The notes under the pieces: model-generated | What the model was told of the DNA's origin: nothing | What the model saw: only the letters and a program-made list of their open reading frames with translations | Database searches by the model: none | Made by a program: the position numbers and the translations under genes | Shown: positions 8,992-16,029 of the stretch, piece by piece | Numbering within the stretch: the stretch's first letter is position 1 | Layout: each line of letters begins with the position of its first letter | Source: JAQIBY01 sp963676165 | GTDB taxonomy: Bacteria; Bacteroidota; Bacteroidia; Bacteroidales; ML635J-15 | Direction: 5' to 3' | Length of the DNA: 64,000 bases | NCBI GenBank assembly: GCA_963676165.1 | Contig: OY781043.1 | Coordinates: 3,782,001 to 3,846,000, forward strand

Positions 8992-10371
8992 TTAAAAATT
9001 ACAATTGGGACTCAACGAGTTACCAACTCCAATTTCTTCCGGTTTTATGTCAAATTTAGCCATTTGTTTTTTAATTCTTTTAGCGATTCCCATTTTTCTT
9101 TTTTGATCAAGGAATAAATATTCTGTTGGGGGATTATATGGCACTTGCTTTACGACCATTGTCCAAATTATAGTGGCAAGCTTTCGAGCAGTCGCACTTA
9201 CTGCTGCTTGTCGTCCTTTCCTATAAGCAATTCGATTAAAGAAATCAGACATATGAGTGTCTTTTAAATTCCCGATTGCATTTGCTGAATGCCGGAGTGC
9301 TATTTTTAATCTGCTACTCCCCTTGGGGATTCGATTACTCAATACTTTTCCTCCTGATATTTTATTGTTCGGGGCAAGCCGTAACCATGAACAAAACTCC
9401 TTTGCTGTTTTAAACTTTTTAAATCCATCAATTCCAACCTCACTCATTATTGCCATTACGGTTGCATGACTTACTCCTTCTATTGCCATTAAATCAACGC
9501 CTCCAAAATATTGAAAAGCAATTTGATTGAAGTTTTTAATGTCAATCGCATTTTTATTAATCCGCTTATATGGCTTATCTGTTGTTTTAAGCTTTTGTTT
9601 TTCCGGATTCTTTCGTATTTCTTTTTTAATTAATCGCTCAATCTCTTTATCGCATGCTTTGATTTTCTTTTGAAAAAATTTGTAGCTGTCAAATTCCTGC
9701 TTTAATCCCAATAAATAGTCTTCTCTATTATTTCCATGCAAAGCTTTGGCTATTTCTTCTTTGGGCTTTCTGCAATTATAGTGTCGGTGTTCTGCTAATG
9801 AATATGGATCAAGATTCCCATTACAGATATCAGCAATGATTTTGATTCCTGTAAGCCCGCAAATATCATTTACCACAACATCTAAACGAAAGTTCAAAAA
9901 CTTAAGGTATTTTGCCATTTTATGGGAGGCGCTTGATGCTAAATCAATCCAATTAGCCCTTTGACGGCAATAGGTCCGTAATGTTTCTGTGGTCTCATCG
10001 GGAAGAAAGCTACCCGAGAGCAATCCCAAAGAATGAAGTTGTTGAATCCAACGACTATCTTTTACATCTGTCTTTTTCCCTTTTGCATTTTTTGTAAACT
10101 TTCCATTGCACAAAATAACCTCAATGCCATGTTTTTGCAATTCCACATATAAATTTTGCCAATAATCACCTGTTGATTCCATTGCTACTGTGGTAATATC
10201 ATATGAAAGCAACCATTTGCAAAGTTTCACCAGATCTTCAGCATAAACACCAAATTCTTTTACATCTTCTAATGATTGCCCTACTGCAACAAAATGAGAT
10301 CTGCTACCCACATCAATACCTGCTGCATTGTGATTTACAATCTCCATTTCAATTTTCTTTTTCCTTGCCAT
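8992..10371 (-). CDS. IS110-family transposase (DEDD/RuvC-like plus transposase_20 domain)
   Basis: 459 residues. The N-terminal RuvC-like domain shows AAGIDVGSRSHFVAVG, VAMESTGDYW and KTDVKDSRW, carrying the acidic DEDD residues. The C-terminal transposase_20 region shows IEGVSHATVMAIMSEVG and FCSWLRLAPNNKISGGK, followed by the PKGSSRLKIAL stretch that holds the catalytic serine in this family. These enzymes recombine DNA guided by a bridge RNA encoded in the element's noncoding end. The last codons and the stop (AAT TTT TAA) lie in a sequence almost identical to the end of palindrome D, so the stop may be supplied by, or shared with, the target site. The reading frame is intact. Confidence 0.93.
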   Translation of the reverse strand: MARKKKIEMEIVNHNAAGIDVGSRSHFVAVGQSLEDVKEFGVYAEDLVKLCKWLLSYDITTVAMESTGDYWQNLYVELQKHGIEVILCNGKFTKNAKGKKTDVKDSRWIQQLHSLGLLSGSFLPDETTETLRTYCRQRANWIDLASSASHKMAKYLKFLNFRLDVVVNDICGLTGIKIIADICNGNLDPYSLAEHRHYNCRKPKEEIAKALHGNNREDYLLGLKQEFDSYKFFQKKIKACDKEIERLIKKEIRKNPEKQKLKTTDKPYKRINKNAIDIKNFNQIAFQYFGGVDLMAIEGVSHATVMAIMSEVGIDGFKKFKTAKEFCSWLRLAPNNKISGGKVLSNRIPKGSSRLKIALRHSANAIGNLKDTHMSDFFNRIAYRKGRQAAVSATARKLATIIWTMVVKQVPYNPPTEYLFLDQKRKMGIAKRIKKQMAKFDIKPEEIGVGNSLSPNCNF

Positions 10372-10384
10372 ATTTTTTCATTTT

Positions 10385-10600
10385 AATTCGTAAAATGACT
10401 CTAAGGAAATGTATCTTTGAATCGAGAAATATTCTGAACGGGGTCTTCGCTTAATGCGAGCCACCACTGGATTTATCAACAGGCCTCTGAAGTGAACTTT
10501 CAGAGGCTTTTTACATTTCAACCAGAATTACGCACGGGCTTTTTAAGCACCATTTAAAAGATCGGTCATACATAGAGTCGGCATAAAAATAGCAGAACTT
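10385..10600 (-). ncRNA. Candidate IS110 bridge-RNA region
   Basis: A noncoding stretch upstream of the IS110 transposase. It holds a perfect 9-bp hairpin, GCCTCTGAA/TTCAGAGGC (around 10485-10510), and a second stem, TTCGC/GCGAG (around 10447-10461). IS110 elements encode a structured bridge RNA with target- and donor-binding loops in such a region. I cannot assign the loops without the exact ends, so the call rests on position and structure. Confidence 0.4.
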
Positions 10601-10620
10601 TTCTTTCAAACACCCTCCTT

Positions 10621-10698
10621 CGTTAGCAAAAGGATTTAATCTGAGCTGGAGGAATAGATAACTTAAGTTTAAATCTATTTGGGAGGTTCTTATGTGGG
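10621..10698 (-). repeat. Structured ~78-nt block, copy 2
   Basis: Partner of 6344-6422. It shares CGTTAGCAA-AGGATTTAAT, the AGCTGGAGG/AGCTCTGGA region and the end TTCTTATGTGG. Its hairpin AATAGAT/ATCTATT differs in sequence from that of copy 1 but keeps the pairing. It separates the IS110 noncoding region from the IS3 element and may be either the outer end of the IS110 element or the neighbour of the attC-like site it entered. Confidence 0.6.
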
Positions 10699-10740
10699 GA
10701 ATGTCTTGTCCTGAAATATGGCTACAGGTTAAACATACGA

Positions 10741-11601
10741 TTAAGCTCTATATTTAAACACCATATTAGGGGTTTTATAATTCAAAGATAAGTGTAATCT
10801 TTTATTATTATATATGCTGATAGCATTTTTAGTAGCGACTTTAGCATTTTTCAGGCTAAAGAAGCATTGATCGAGATAAAATTCTTCTTTAAGAATTCCA
10901 TTAACTCTCTCAGCTATAGCATTTTCATAACAATGATTTTCTTCTGTCATACTTATCTTAATATTTCGTTTTTTTAATTCTTTTACATATTGATTACTAC
11001 AGTATTGTATTCCACGATCAGAGTGATGTACTAATCCCGCCGCTGGTCGGGCATGCCACAGAGCCTTTTTGAGGGCTCGTAGGCAGCCCGCCAGCTCCAG
11101 TGAGTTGCTAATATCATATCCAACGATTTTCCTGGAATACATATCAGTAATAAGTGCTAAATAACAAAAACCATTAACAGTTCTGATGTATGTAATATCA
11201 GATACCCAAACTTGATTAGGAGCAGTAACAGTCATGTCTTTCACAATGTTTTTATACTTGTGAAAACGATGATAAGAGTCTGTAGTTCTGCAGGATGCTT
11301 TTTTACGTTTTATAAGCATATTGTTGTCTCTGAGAATATCAAAAAGCTTATCTCTACCAACTTTAATACATCTCTTTTCAAAAATTGTATTTAGAGATTT
11401 ATAGAGTTTTTTTGTTCCAACTCTTGGCTGTTCAATCCGTTCATTTTTCACAAGTTCAAGAACCTGATTTTCGACGTTTTCTCTTTTAAGTTTACGCTCT
11501 ATAAATTTATAATAAGCATCTCTGTGCATACCAAAGCACTGGCAGGTTTGCTCAATGCTTGCCTGCCTTGTGTGCTTAATTTTTTCCACTGCCTTAACCA
11601 T
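10741..11601 (-). CDS. IS3-family transposase OrfB (DDE integrase core)
   Basis: 286 residues. The N-terminal HTH_21-like region (IEQTCQCFGMHRDAYYKF) is followed by the rve integrase core with the DDE triad: WVSDITYIR (first D), HHSDRGIQYCS (second D) and the E in NAIAERVNGILKEEF. It ends with the usual LSLNYKTPNMVF motif. It is most likely expressed as an OrfAB fusion by -1 slippage on the A9 run at 11617-11625, just before the OrfA stop. The separate ATG at 11601 lies 2 nt after that stop. It appears intact. Confidence 0.93.
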   Translation of the reverse strand: MVKAVEKIKHTRQASIEQTCQCFGMHRDAYYKFIERKLKRENVENQVLELVKNERIEQPRVGTKKLYKSLNTIFEKRCIKVGRDKLFDILRDNNMLIKRKKASCRTTDSYHRFHKYKNIVKDMTVTAPNQVWVSDITYIRTVNGFCYLALITDMYSRKIVGYDISNSLELAGCLRALKKALWHARPAAGLVHHSDRGIQYCSNQYVKELKKRNIKISMTEENHCYENAIAERVNGILKEEFYLDQCFFSLKNAKVATKNAISIYNNKRLHLSLNYKTPNMVFKYRA

Positions 11602-11603
11602 AC

Positions 11604-11969
11604 TTAGATGTTTAAGTTTTTTTTTAGCTCTTCGACATCTTTATATCCCAGTTTTTCAGCTGCGACTTCAAGATATGAATCAGATGCTAATTTGTCTAAG
11701 TCTTTCTTAATCAATAACTCTTTGAGTTTTTTGATTTCTTTTTGTAAGGCTTTGAGTCTGGTTGTTTCGTCTTGAGTTTCCACTAATATACGAGTATTCA
11801 TTAAATCTTTCCGGTTGTACTTTTTGATCCATTCGTTTATGGTAGTTCGGTTAATACCATAAATTTCACCTAGTTTTTTCTTTGAATAATTTCCAGTACT
11901 AAGTTCGGCTAAAATTTTCAATTTAAAACCTTCACTGTAACGTTTTGTAATCCCATCATTTTTATACAT
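11604..11969 (-). CDS. IS3-family OrfA (HTH DNA-binding protein)
   Basis: 121 residues. A helix-turn-helix (KKKLGEIYGINRTTINEWIKKY, ~30-51) is followed by a leucine-rich helix (LKALQKEIKKLKELLIKKD) that mediates multimerisation in this family. OrfA recognises the element's inverted repeats. Its 3' end has the A9 run (minus strand, 11625-11617) typical of IS3 programmed frameshifting, leading into OrfB. The start MYKNDGITKRYSEGFKLKI is normal for the family. Confidence 0.9.
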   Translation of the reverse strand: MYKNDGITKRYSEGFKLKILAELSTGNYSKKKLGEIYGINRTTINEWIKKYNRKDLMNTRILVETQDETTRLKALQKEIKKLKELLIKKDLDKLASDSYLEVAAEKLGYKDVEELKKNLNI

Positions 11970-12015
11970 AATTTACTACATATTGTGTAGCCAGATTTTA
12001 GGACGGGTCAGAATT

Positions 12016-12152
12016 GCCCACAACGGTAAATTGTATGAGTAGTGGCAGATTGCGGGCTACTTTCCTGTCAAACCGCTATGCAGTTTGAGCGGGTTACAAA
12101 CCTTGATGTTTACCACTTCGCCTGCCATTACTTATACAAAGTGTTACAGGGC
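12016..12152 (-). other. attC-like palindrome A, after the HNH nuclease gene
   Basis: A 137-bp imperfect palindrome. The left arm TTGTATGAGTAGTGGCAG faces a right arm with reverse complement TTGTATAAGTAATGGCAG, 16 of 18 identical. A smaller secondary hairpin (AACCGCT/AGCGGGTT) sits near the tip. The outer end GTTACAGGGC (12143-12152) contains the TAA stop of the HNH gene, and its exact complement GCCCTGTAAC is found at 13220-13229 upstream of the same gene. Matching start and end cores are a hallmark of integron cassettes. Confidence 0.65.
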
Positions 12153-13196
12153 GTTTTTATCTATTTCTATTCTATAAATCAAGTCGATAGGTTCAGGATA
12201 TTTTAACGGAATATATTCTATTGCGAAAGGCAAATTCAATTCGCAAGCCGTATCAACATCTTTCTCTAACAAATCATTCTCTTGGCAATATTGAATTACC
12301 AATTTCATATAATTTCTCAATATCTGCAAGGATGGAAATCTCCCTTGCTTAGTCAACCACTCCATTAAGTCCGTGTCATTTTTTGAGGCATTACATTTTC
12401 GACAAGCCCAAACAAGATTTTCACCAGTGTCTTTCCCTCCTTTATTTCTTGGAATTATATGGTCAAGTTGTAAATTTCTTGTCTTACCGCAATAAACACA
12501 GCACTTGTCAGAATTTAATTTTGATTTCTCATCGTGAAACAATGACCCCATATTCATTTGTCCAGACATCAATCCTTTAAATAGTCTTTGTCTGATAGCA
12601 AAATGATTTCTATTATATCTTTCAGTGTCATCCTCATTTGCTCTATATGCCATCGCTAAATTTGAATAAGACCAAAATAAAACGTCCTTAATTTTCTTGT
12701 ATTCTCTTTTTGTCGATTTTCCGACAAAAGGATTTATTTTAACTGGATATTTTGATTTATCTATGGAATACGGAACTCTCGGTTCTTTTCTTCTTTGTTC
12801 TCGGTCTTTCTCCGATTCAATTAACTCAGTTGCTATCTCTAATCCTATTTCCGTTTCAAACTCAATTTGAGTGCGTGCCCACATTCCAATTTTAATTATC
12901 CAATTAATTTCCTCTGATAAATGATTTCCGAATAGTTTTTTACAATTCTGGCAGGCAGGAAGTGAATTTTCGGCTGAATCTATCTCACTGAATGGAGTCG
13001 AAACACTAAATTTCTTATCGTCTAATTTCTCACCGCATATATGACAGATTCCAGAAGTCTTTTCGAAAACCAATTGTTTTTCCGCTTTTCTCAAAGCTTT
13101 GGATTTTTCTTTTGACTTTGATTTATGTCGCAATTCACTCAATCGTCTGAATTCTGCAAATAAAATTTCTTTGTCATCAATATATGGTAATTCCAT
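12144..13196 (-). CDS. HNH endonuclease-domain protein
   Basis: 350 residues. The C-terminal HNH domain carries CxxC zinc ligands (C233/C236), the catalytic LDHIIPR (H246) and a second CRKCN pair (C265/C268) followed by NASKND. A further pair of CxxC motifs (C51/C54 and C82/C85) near the N-terminus looks like a degenerate or structural second HNH/zinc unit. The linker (~110-215) is charged and has no family I know. It is not next to a methylase, so a restriction role is not supported; phage defence or mobile-element functions are possible but unproven. It forms a single-gene cassette: GTTACAGGGC 24 nt before its ATG and GCCCTGTAAC at its stop. Confidence 0.85.
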   Translation of the reverse strand: MELPYIDDKEILFAEFRRLSELRHKSKSKEKSKALRKAEKQLVFEKTSGICHICGEKLDDKKFSVSTPFSEIDSAENSLPACQNCKKLFGNHLSEEINWIIKIGMWARTQIEFETEIGLEIATELIESEKDREQRRKEPRVPYSIDKSKYPVKINPFVGKSTKREYKKIKDVLFWSYSNLAMAYRANEDDTERYNRNHFAIRQRLFKGLMSGQMNMGSLFHDEKSKLNSDKCCVYCGKTRNLQLDHIIPRNKGGKDTGENLVWACRKCNASKNDTDLMEWLTKQGRFPSLQILRNYMKLVIQYCQENDLLEKDVDTACELNLPFAIEYIPLKYPEPIDLIYRIEIDKNAL

Positions 13197-13219
13197 CTTG
13201 TTGCGTCGTTTGTTTAAAT

Positions 13220-13229
13220 GCCCTGTAAC
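13220..13229 (-). other. Cassette-start core upstream of the HNH gene
   Basis: On the minus strand this reads G|TTACAGGGC, the exact complement of the GCCCTGTAAC at the HNH stop codon (12143-12152). In integrons the first ~7 nt of a cassette are complementary to the R'' core of its own attC site. No full palindrome lies upstream (13230-13411), so this could be an attI-like or truncated site. Confidence 0.5.
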
Positions 13230-13411
13230 TCGTTTATCCCCTCACAAAACCTAACGAATACATCCAATATTTGTCATATATCTATAGGTTTGTTTGCTTC
13301 CTTCAAATATAAACAAAATCGATGAAAAAAGCAATTGCTTATTTATTTTATTTGGTAAATTGTCAAAAAGCTTGTTGTAGAATGCTTCTGAAGGCATTGA
13401 AAAAAGACTCC

Positions 13412-13546
13412 AACGCATAGGAAAAGCAGGCAGACAAACCGTTGAGAAATATTACTCAAGACATGCTTGGGAAAATAAATGGGTGGAATTTTTTAATCAT
13501 GTGAGTTCAGATTTTCATTAGTAAGTGAACCCTAAAAGCCAAAGTG
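13412..13546 (+). repeat. 135-bp direct repeat, right copy, with glycosyltransferase 3' fragment
   Basis: Identical to 3122-3256. It holds a 110-nt relic of the glycosyltransferase 3' end (a pseudogene fragment ending in its TAG at 13519-13521) and the true 3' end of the ATPase gene on the other strand (stop at 13518-13520). Confidence 0.95.
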
Positions 13547-14711
13547 GAATAATATTTTCTGAACCTATTTCAATATCATCTTTGATAACCCATGAGTTTT
13601 CAATATCTTTTATTTGCTGTTTCGACTTATTTTTGCCACCAATTTCAAAATGATACTTCTCGTCCAACATAAAATCAACCTGCTTTGAAGCTGAAACTTG
13701 ATGGTTTTGTTGTAATTGATTGAAAAAGAATGTCTCTCGAACATTACCAGTATCCGGTTGCTGATCTGAAAGTGCAAACATCATATTGGAGTTATTGATA
13801 TAAATTTTCTCAGGTTTATTCAAACTATTAATCCCTCTGTTTGCTGACTTCAATAAACTCAAAATTTCAGCATCATGCATAAGATACAAATACTGTTTAA
13901 GTGTATTTATGCTAATTCCTGTACGACTGCTCAATGAAGTCATATTCGGTTTAAAAGGCACACTATTACTAAGAATCTGCAATAGCTTTTTCAAGTAATA
14001 AATATTTGCAGAAGGAATATTTATAAATTGAGGAATATCAACTTCCAATATTGTTAAAATAACCTCTTCAAGTTTTCTGTGAAACGATATTTTATTTTCA
14101 ATATAAAAAGGATAATAACCATGTAATAAATAGTCATTAAAATATGCTAGTGGTTTAATTTGATTTTTAATTTGGAAGCCAATTTCCACATGATTTTTTA
14201 GAATATCTTTTAATTTATAAGATTCAAATTCATAAACACCTTCAAAGCTTAGATATTCACGAAAAGAAAGTCCTGGCATGTGATATATAACCGCTCTACG
14301 ACTTAAATCTGCTTTTGCTTTTTGAAAATGTAATAATGACGAACCTGTAAAAATTATTTTCAGGTCAGAAAAATCATCATATATATTTTTTAACTCAATT
14401 GCCCAGTTATTATACCTATGAATTTCATCTAAAGCAAGCAATCTACCACCTTTCATATAAAACGCTGAAGCAAGGTCATAAAGACGATTTTCAGTGAAGT
14501 ACAAATCATCAAGGCTAACATATAGTACATTATCGAGTACTTTGTATTGCTGCTTTATATACTGAAGAATTAATGTTGTTTTACCAACACCTCTACTCCC
14601 CTTAATTCCAATCAAGCGATTTTTCCAATCAATGATATCTTTAAAATCTCTAACTGTTTCAAGATTTACTTCAGATAACTTAGTATAGAATTTTTGTATT
14701 AGCTCATTCAT
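13518..14711 (-). CDS. AAA ATPase with C-terminal DUF4143-like region
   Basis: 397 residues. P-loop GSRGVGKTT at 38-46, Walker B LLALDEIH (~91-98), a sensor-like FTGSS (~121-125), and a C-terminal part with a winged-helix-like stretch (SSRTGISINTLKQYLYLMHDAEI) then VDFMLDEKYHFEIGGKNKS. This is the common bacterial/archaeal AAA_14-DUF4143 architecture, whose cellular role is not established. A paralogue lies at 45560-46747 with the P-loop at the same residues. The C-terminal GFTY and stop are inside the 135-bp island repeat. Two palindromic direct repeats upstream (14740-14794) probably regulate it. Confidence 0.85.
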   Translation of the reverse strand: MNELIQKFYTKLSEVNLETVRDFKDIIDWKNRLIGIKGSRGVGKTTLILQYIKQQYKVLDNVLYVSLDDLYFTENRLYDLASAFYMKGGRLLALDEIHRYNNWAIELKNIYDDFSDLKIIFTGSSLLHFQKAKADLSRRAVIYHMPGLSFREYLSFEGVYEFESYKLKDILKNHVEIGFQIKNQIKPLAYFNDYLLHGYYPFYIENKISFHRKLEEVILTILEVDIPQFINIPSANIYYLKKLLQILSNSVPFKPNMTSLSSRTGISINTLKQYLYLMHDAEILSLLKSANRGINSLNKPEKIYINNSNMMFALSDQQPDTGNVRETFFFNQLQQNHQVSASKQVDFMLDEKYHFEIGGKNKSKQQIKDIENSWVIKDDIEIGSENIIPLWLLGFTY

Positions 14712-14739
14712 GATTATTCATTTTAACAAAAATACTAAA

Positions 14740-14794
14740 TTTATCAATGCATTGACAGTTTTTAAAATATATTTATCAATACGTTGACAGTTTT
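14740..14794 (-). promoter_or_regulatory. Tandem palindromic operator-like repeats upstream of the ATPase
   Basis: TTTATCAATGCATTGACAGT (14740-14759) and TTTATCAATACGTTGACAGT (14772-14791) are direct repeats with a 32-bp period, about three helical turns. Each has a TCAA..TTGA dyad at its centre; the first, TCAATGCATTGA, is a perfect 12-bp palindrome. They lie 29-83 bp upstream of the ATPase ATG, suiting cooperative binding of a dimeric regulator. The regulator is unknown. Confidence 0.5.
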
Positions 14795-14799
14795 GCGAC

Positions 14800-15990
14800 T
14801 TAAAAACTCCATTTCCCTCGCAAAAAGGCATAAGTTCCACCGCCACCTTCATTGGTTGGGATATCGCTAAAGAAGCTTTGTGCAGTAATATCAAACATGA
14901 AATTTTTGGAAATGGAAAAAGAGCATGCCGGTCCTACATAGGTGAAATTATTTTGTGGTGAATACATACCTGAGAAACTAAGATTGATTAGAGGCGATAT
15001 CGGATAGGTAAAATTTGCAAAGAAAGTCCAACGATTATAGGAAAGATTTTTCGCAGAAATCCGTTGGGTATAAAAATCGGATAAATTGAATGGTCTATCC
15101 TTATCAATCGCTGAGTTAAACATTACTTCAGCTTGTATCATGCTACCATTTTTAAAGCTATAATCGGATCCTATACTGGCAATAAATGTTCCATTACTAT
15201 CTGCAGCATACTCAATTGGATGAAAATATGACACTTCTCCTCTCAAGGCAGCATTCCACAAATTTCCTGACCACCCCATGCCGGCAACATAATCTTCGCT
15301 ATTAAAAACACCTGCCAAAACTTGGATATCGTATTGCCATTTATTGAATTGATAGAGTGCTGCAGCAGTCATATTGGTATCTCGATTAACAGCAGCAGCA
15401 ATTTCTAAGCGAGAGGCATAATTCAGATAGTACTGCGCACGGAAGGCATCGCTGCCGGGTTTTTCTTCGTAATCGAAATCAAAATACGAATAGGCGTTAA
15501 AAATATCGTTGGGATTCCAGACAAAACTCTGTCCCCAATTAATACGCTGTCGCCCAGCAGTAATGTCCCATTTTCCTTTTTGAAATTTCAGAAAAGCCCT
15601 GTCAATACTGGTATTTAGAAAATAGGAATCTCCTTTTATCACATTGTGATTGAGATTGAAAAAGCCAGAATCAAATTCTGTTTCATCCACAAAATTATAA
15701 GTGCCTGCAGCTCCTAAAAGTGCATTAAATGGTGGCTGTGAAAATGTAACCATCTCACCAAAATATAAACGATTTCGTAAAGACACTTGTGCACTAAGGT
15801 AATTTTTTGAATAATAGGCAATATCAAAGCGATTGTGAATAAGGGAATTTGTTATCCACATACTGTCAAGCTCCTGAAAAGAAATCATTTCCATATATTT
15901 AACATAGCCATTTACGACCAGTTTATTTTGAGCTTTTCCACTCATGCTTATGATGAGTAAAAATGGGATCAATAGGTATAACTTTTTCAT
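14800..15990 (-). CDS. Outer-membrane beta-barrel protein of the ABC/LolA-like operon (DUF1302-like)
   Basis: 396 residues from the ATG at 15990 (MKKLYLLIPFLLIISMSGKA, signal peptide then QNKLVVNGYVKY); a GTG 30 nt upstream is in frame but less likely. Alternating amphipathic strands run throughout and the protein ends in aromatic residues (FLRGKWSF), as for outer-membrane barrels. The motif GRQRINWGQSFVWNPNDIFN resembles DUF1302-type barrels that accompany lipid export systems. It is the last gene after the ABC ATPase (9 nt between that stop and a possible GTG start), so it is probably the outer-membrane exit or acceptor of the transporter. Substrate unknown. Confidence 0.75.
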   Translation of the reverse strand: MKKLYLLIPFLLIISMSGKAQNKLVVNGYVKYMEMISFQELDSMWITNSLIHNRFDIAYYSKNYLSAQVSLRNRLYFGEMVTFSQPPFNALLGAAGTYNFVDETEFDSGFFNLNHNVIKGDSYFLNTSIDRAFLKFQKGKWDITAGRQRINWGQSFVWNPNDIFNAYSYFDFDYEEKPGSDAFRAQYYLNYASRLEIAAAVNRDTNMTAAALYQFNKWQYDIQVLAGVFNSEDYVAGMGWSGNLWNAALRGEVSYFHPIEYAADSNGTFIASIGSDYSFKNGSMIQAEVMFNSAIDKDRPFNLSDFYTQRISAKNLSYNRWTFFANFTYPISPLINLSFSGMYSPQNNFTYVGPACSFSISKNFMFDITAQSFFSDIPTNEGGGGTYAFLRGKWSF

Positions 15991-16029
15991 AGGTCTCGCT
16001 TTGCTATATTTCAATTTCACTCCAAACTT

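Larger units (their letters stand above)
8985..10627 (-). mobile_element. IS110-family insertion element (approximate limits)
   Basis: It contains one RuvC-type transposase gene and a ~250-300-nt noncoding region upstream of it. The limits are inferred from the arms CGTTAGTC (minus strand, right) and TGCTAACG (left), which are also the ends of palindrome D. IS110 elements have no classical terminal inverted repeats, and the IS1111 branch is known to insert in integron attC sites. That fits this location in an attC-like context. Confidence 0.6.
10707..12005 (-). mobile_element. IS3-family element with two ORFs
   Basis: Terminal inverted repeats TGTCCTGAAATATGGCTACA (from 10707) and, read on the other strand from 12005, CGTCCTAAAATCTGGCTACA; 16 of 20 positions match. 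It contains orfA and orfB in the usual order. I see no convincing 3-4-bp target duplication (TCT left, GGT right), so flanking DNA may have been rearranged after insertion. The composite IS110-IS3 block is bracketed by ATTCTGAC (8979) and its complement GTCAGAAT (12007). Confidence 0.85.
3257..13411 (-). mobile_element. Accessory island with integron-like cassettes, flanked by 135-bp direct repeats
   Basis: The segment between the two 135-bp copies. Every gene is on the minus strand: an HNH nuclease, IS3, IS110, two unknown lipoproteins and a beta-lactamase-fold lipoprotein. Long imperfect palindromes resembling integron attC sites follow three of the genes. There is no tyrosine recombinase, relaxase or replication gene, so the element cannot move by itself as seen. 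The ancestral state is inferred to be glycosyltransferase and ATPase genes overlapping tail to tail. Alternatives are homologous integration of a circular DNA carrying the 135-bp segment, or an assembly artefact. Confidence 0.7.

Noticed and set aside
12143..13229. Inverted 10-bp repeats around the HNH gene considered as transposon ends
   Set aside because: No transposase between them, and the ends coincide with attC-like palindromes and a second matching pair around the next gene, which fits cassettes better.
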